9,668 nucleotides of DNA from Bacteroidales bacterium (GTDB lineage Bacteria; Bacteroidota; Bacteroidia; Bacteroidales; VadinHA17): NCBI GenBank assembly GCA_003518245.1, contig DOZA01000181.1, positions 1 to 9,668 on the forward strand, read 5' to 3'. The first letter of the stretch is position 1; each line of letters begins with the position of its first letter. The notes under the pieces are model-generated. The model was not told where the DNA came from, made no database searches, and saw nothing but the letters and a program-made list of their open reading frames with translations. The position numbers were made by a program, and so were the translations under genes. Below are positions 6,698 through 9,668 of the stretch, in pieces.

Positions 6698-7441
6698 ATG
6701 TCAGAGAAATTTTTTAAATACTTTGATGAGAGATACAGGGGAGATATGCTCCGGGGTTCATCAGCAGGCTATGGACCCATAGTTACTATATCGAGGCTTA
6801 CTGGTTGTGATGCCGTAGCCGTTGCGAAAAAACTGGTAAAAGGTCTGAATAAAGAGGAAGGAACAACAAAATGGAGGTGGATTGATAAGGAAATACTCTT
6901 TAATACAGCGCGTGAACTGGATACAGGCGCGTATAATGTTGAAAGTTATATCAAACGACATCAATTATCAGGTTTTTCTGAGATGCTGATGGCAATATCA
7001 GGTAAACATATCAGTGATGCCAAGGTTAAAAAAACAATTAAGGAGGTAGTGCTGACATTATCCAGAGAAGGTCATGTGGTACTTGTGGGCAGGGGAGGAG
7101 TGGCCCTCACAGGTACTGTGAGAAGAGCCCTTCATGTTCGCCTTGTAGCACCTTTTTATTGGAGAGTTGAAAATATTATTAGAAAGAAAGAACTTGATAT
7201 TGAGGCTGCTGAAGAATTCGTTGTCGATACAGATGAGAAAAGGCATAACTTGATAGTTAATTTCCTTGATAAGAAGCCCGTAAATCTTGAATACCTTTTC
7301 GACATAACGATTAACAGGAGTTCTTTTAACATTGACCAGGTTGCCCATATTATTTGTTTACTTTACCAGAAGAGAATAGAGGCTGTATCACAGGGTGATT
7401 ATACAGGAAGAAAAGGACCCCTCAAAGATTCATATGAATAA
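6698..7441 (+). CDS. cytidylate kinase-like family protein
   Basis: This 247-residue protein shows the run of motifs seen in the cytidylate kinase-like family (PF13189 type). They are ITISR at 29-33 followed by a loop (LTGCDAVAVAKKL), WRWIDKEIL (59-67), VVLVGRGG (127-134), LHVRLVAPFYWRV (145-157) and FDITINRSS (201-209). The family has a P-loop NTPase fold but mostly unproven substrates. It is not the housekeeping CMP kinase. The nucleotide-binding loop is degenerate: the glycine-rich GSGG expected after the ISR strand is TGCDA, with no Walker-A GK[ST], so phosphotransfer cannot be assumed. An in-frame TAA at 6686 fixes the start at 6698. It lies 169 bases after the peptidase gene behind a possible terminator, so membership of the hydroxyproline operon is doubtful. 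The gene ends at a strong terminator overlapping its stop codon. Confidence 0.85.
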   Translation: MSEKFFKYFDERYRGDMLRGSSAGYGPIVTISRLTGCDAVAVAKKLVKGLNKEEGTTKWRWIDKEILFNTARELDTGAYNVESYIKRHQLSGFSEMLMAISGKHISDAKVKKTIKEVVLTLSREGHVVLVGRGGVALTGTVRRALHVRLVAPFYWRVENIIRKKELDIEAAEEFVVDTDEKRHNLIVNFLDKKPVNLEYLFDITINRSSFNIDQVAHIICLLYQKRIEAVSQGDYTGRKGPLKDSYE

Positions 7442-7470
7442 AAAAAGAGGCCATCGGCCTCTTTTTTTTT
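7440..7470. terminator. bidirectional Rho-independent terminator between convergent genes
   Basis: A run of seven A (7440-7446), GAGGCC (7447-7452), loop ATC, GGCCTC (7456-7461) and nine T (7462-7470) form a perfect 6-bp GC-rich stem extended by A-T pairs. It has a T tract in either orientation. The A run overlaps the TAA of the kinase-like gene (7439-7441), and the other side ends 3 bases before the malic enzyme stop codon. It therefore serves both converging transcripts. Confidence 0.93.
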
Positions 7471-7473
7471 GAT

Positions 7474-8793
7474 CTAGTATTCGATTGGTTTAATACATAC
7501 ACTCGCAATATCCAGGATATGTTTTCTTACCCTGTCATCAAGGTTCTTTTTATAAGCATCCCAGTCAGTAATTTTTACCCTGGCCACACCCGAATCTATT
7601 GCAGCTTTGGCTACTGCTGTGGCGACACAGGAAATAAGCCTTAGATCCAGTGGTTTAGGTATTATATAATCTCTTCCGAATTCAAGCTTGTCAACATTAT
7701 ATGCTTTTGCTACTTCATCCGGCACCGGCTCTTTGGCCAATTCAGCCAGTGCGTATGAAGCTGCCATCTTCATTTCTTCATTTATATCACTTGCCATAAC
7801 ATCAAGAGCTCCACGGAAGATAAAGGGGAATCCGAGCAGGTTGTTTATCTGGTTTGGATAATCAGATCTGCCGGTGGCAAAAATAAGGTCATCCCTGGTC
7901 GACATAGCTAATTCGTAAGTTATTTCCGGGTTAGGATTAGCCATTGCGAAAACAATGGGATTCGGGGCCATACTAGCAAGCATTTCACTGGTCATCCTAT
8001 CGGCTACTGAAAGACCCAGGAAAAGATCAGCACCAACACAAGCCTCAGCCAGCGATGATATGTTCCTGTCAGTAGCAAACCCGGCCTTGTACTTATTTAT
8101 ATCAGTTCTCTTTTTGGTAATAACCCCCTTGGAGTCGACCATTACAATATTTTCCTTCCTGATGCCCAGTGCGACATATAGTTTTGTGCATGATATGGCA
8201 CCTGATCCGGCGCCACAAACAACCAACTTTACATCTTCAATCTTTTTTCCTGATATTTCAAGAGCATTAAGCAGGCCAGCACCTGTTATTATTGCTGTAC
8301 CATGCTGATCGTCATGGAAAACAGGTATGTCAAGATTCTTTTTCAGCCTTTCTTCTATCTCAAAGCATTCAGGTGCTTTGATATCTTCAAGATTAATGCC
8401 CCCAAATGTTGGTGCGATCTTGGTACAAAATTCTACCATCTTATCAACATCTTTTTCATCCACCTCAATATCGAAAACGTCTACGTCGCCAAACACTTTG
8501 AATAACAATCCTTTACCCTCCATAACAGGCTTGCCGGCAAGAGCACCGATATCACCAAGGCCAAGGACAGCTGTTCCGTTTGAAATTACTGCGACCAGGT
8601 TCGCCCTGGCAGTATATTTATAAGCATCCGCAGGATTCTTCTCTATTTCTTTACAGGGGAAGGCTACTCCCGGTGTATAGGCCAGACTTAGGTCAAACTG
8701 GGTATTGAAAGGCTTGGTAGGTATGACTTCGACCTTTCCTTTGCGCCCTGTACTGTGATACTTAAGGGCATGTTCTTTTGTAATTTTTGGCAT
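7474..8793 (-). CDS. NAD(P)-dependent malic enzyme, single-domain form
   Basis: This 439-residue enzyme oxidatively decarboxylates malate to pyruvate and CO2, producing NADH or NADPH. Motifs in order: catalytic tyrosine in [13 protein letters not shown] (Y39), [20 protein letters not shown] (72-91), catalytic lysine K94 in EGKGLLFK, metal-binding E136-D137 in [10 protein letters not shown] and D162 in FHDDQHGTA, and the dinucleotide-binding GAGSGA (194-199), with D220 ending the second Rossmann strand. MANPNPE is at 284-290 and [12 protein letters not shown] at 307-318. It lacks the C-terminal phosphotransacetylase-like domain of the roughly 760-residue MaeB type and matches the short bacterial form in length. 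D220 would tend to favour NAD, but cofactor use cannot be settled here. It lies 17 bases downstream of the FkbM methyltransferase gene and is probably co-transcribed with it. Confidence 0.95.
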   Translation of the reverse strand: MPKITKEHALKYHSTGRKGKVEVIPTKPFNTQFDLSLAYTPGVAFPCKEIEKNPADAYKYTARANLVAVISNGTAVLGLGDIGALAGKPVMEGKGLLFKVFGDVDVFDIEVDEKDVDKMVEFCTKIAPTFGGINLEDIKAPECFEIEERLKKNLDIPVFHDDQHGTAIITGAGLLNALEISGKKIEDVKLVVCGAGSGAISCTKLYVALGIRKENIVMVDSKGVITKKRTDINKYKAGFATDRNISSLAEACVGADLFLGLSVADRMTSEMLASMAPNPIVFAMANPNPEITYELAMSTRDDLIFATGRSDYPNQINNLLGFPFIFRGALDVMASDINEEMKMAASYALAELAKEPVPDEVAKAYNVDKLEFGRDYIIPKPLDLRLISCVATAVAKAAIDSGVARVKITDWDAYKKNLDDRVRKHILDIASVCIKPIEY

Positions 8794-8810
8794 TGTTTGG
8801 ATTTATTAGG

Positions 8811-9581
8811 TTATGAAATATGTGTATTTAATGATTTCATGATTTGATCCTGTCTCTTATTGTGAATATATATTATATCATCCTTGTATTTTTCTCCTGA
8901 ATTTATGTTCCTGAGTTTATTGGCAACCAGAATATATGAACAGTATCCTTCTGCAATTAATAGATCGTTAATGAATTTATGGTTTGCCGGCTCAAGTTCA
9001 ATTTGAATAATGGGTTTATCACGTTTGATAATTTCAATAAAACCTGGTATGACTTTGTTTTCGTAACCTTCTATATCACATTTAATATAATCAATCCTTT
9101 CAATATTACTGAATAATAATTCAGGTGTCTTTACTTCCACTTCCCGTGAGGTATTATTCCTGTCTTTTTCATTCTTAAGTATACGGGTCAAACCGTGTCT
9201 GTAAGGCTGGTTACCTGGTATACCCATTAATTCAACCGATTCTCTGTCACCAAGTGCGTAAGGTAGGACTATTACATTTGAATTTCGGTGAGTATTTTTC
9301 TTCAGTATCTCACAGTATAAGGGTACTGGTTCTACAGCCCATACAATGCCATCTTTCCCTGTCGATCTGGAAAAAATATTTGTATAATACCCGAGATTGG
9401 CGCCTATGTCAATGATCGTATCCCCTTTTTTTATAAGTTTTGAAACAAAATAATGCATTTTGAATTTCTTAAAGAATTTAAGGAGCCCTGAATTATACAG
9501 GATGAAAAAAGACATACTTATTATCCTGAAATACACCTTCTCGTGAAATATCAGAAATAATGCTCTTCTAATGAACTTCAT
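8811..9581 (-). CDS. FkbM-family SAM-dependent methyltransferase
   Basis: This 256-residue protein has an N-terminal stretch of about 50 residues rich in hydrophobic, aromatic and basic residues (a hydrophobic run near 17-35 flanked by lysines), possibly membrane-associating. An FkbM methyltransferase domain follows. The SAM-binding motif I is TIIDIGANLGYYTNIF (55-70), with the acidic ribose-binding E84 in VEPVP. The FkbM signature IDYIKCDIEGYE (163-174) and the strand PIIQIELEP (190-198) follow. Family members O-methylate sugars, polyketides, lipids or proteins; the substrate here is unknown. No glycosyltransferase or polysaccharide gene is visible nearby, although the gene is only 87 bases from the window edge. 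It precedes the malic enzyme by 17 bases, an unusual partner for this family. The start is the ATG at 9581, and no clear promoter is seen in the AT-rich upstream sequence. Confidence 0.88.
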   Translation of the reverse strand: MKFIRRALFLIFHEKVYFRIISMSFFILYNSGLLKFFKKFKMHYFVSKLIKKGDTIIDIGANLGYYTNIFSRSTGKDGIVWAVEPVPLYCEILKKNTHRNSNVIVLPYALGDRESVELMGIPGNQPYRHGLTRILKNEKDRNNTSREVEVKTPELLFSNIERIDYIKCDIEGYENKVIPGFIEIIKRDKPIIQIELEPANHKFINDLLIAEGYCSYILVANKLRNINSGEKYKDDIIYIHNKRQDQIMKSLNTHIS

Positions 9582-9668
9582 CTTTAGCTAATAAGAAGGA
9601 TTTAAATTCAGAATAATCATTATCCAGTTACTGAGACTAAATTACAATATTAAATAGATACTATGAAA

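Noticed and set aside
7955..8623. Plus-strand ORFs opposite the malic enzyme
   Set aside because: They are shadows of the conserved malic enzyme coding sequence on the minus strand.
9663..9668. ATGAAA at the right edge as the start of a divergent plus-strand gene
   Set aside because: Only two codons are visible. It would suit a divergent gene upstream of FkbM, but it cannot be supported from the window.
9582..9668. Minus-strand TAATTTAG in the FkbM upstream region as a -7 box
   Set aside because: It has one mismatch to TAnnTTTG and no -33 element, so it is not distinguishable from background in this AT-rich stretch.

Overview
The window looks like chromosomal DNA from an anaerobic or facultative member of the Bacteroidetes. 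This is an inference from AT-rich sequence, A/T-rich gaps before start codons with no clear Shine-Dalgarno in most genes, an oxygen-sensitive glycyl radical enzyme, a Bacteroidetes-style aminopeptidase P and a 7TM-DISM sensor. I see no mobile element, CRISPR array, tRNA or rRNA.

Layout. Positions 1-862 (minus) hold the N-terminal 287 residues of a 7TM-DISM-type membrane sensor that runs off the left edge. Next comes a Rho-independent terminator (937-972) for a small secreted protein of unknown function (1029-1523, minus). A 405-bp divergent intergenic region follows, and then a compact plus-strand operon: a glycyl-radical-enzyme activase (1929-2729), a 789-residue glycyl radical enzyme (2742-5111) and an M24B aminopeptidase P/prolidase-like peptidase (5131-6528), with gaps of 12 and 19 bases. 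A 169-base spacer with unusual mutually complementary repeats separates this from a cytidylate kinase-like protein (6698-7441, plus). A strong bidirectional terminator (7440-7470) separates that gene from the convergent minus-strand pair: an FkbM-family methyltransferase (9581 to 8811), then a single-domain malic enzyme (8793 to 7474), 17 bases apart.

The most coherent biology is the central operon. The glycyl radical enzyme carries, at a constant offset of one residue, the catalytic and substrate-contacting residues I recall for trans-4-hydroxy-L-proline dehydratase (HypD). The activase would install its glycyl radical, and the downstream peptidase cleaves Xaa-Pro (possibly Xaa-Hyp) bonds. 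Together they suggest a route from imino-acid-containing peptides (collagen-like or plant/algal hydroxyproline-rich material) to free hydroxyproline and then to 1-pyrroline-5-carboxylate. The usual last enzyme, P5C reductase (ProC), is not in the window. The activase is unusual in having only the three radical-SAM cysteines and no ferredoxin-like insert.

Most of the remaining genes are recognisable families whose neighbours do not define their role; the small secreted protein is not recognisable at all. No clearly new multi-gene system is evident. The best leads are the peptidase-linked hydroxyproline operon, its minimal activase, and the repeat structure in the spacer after it.
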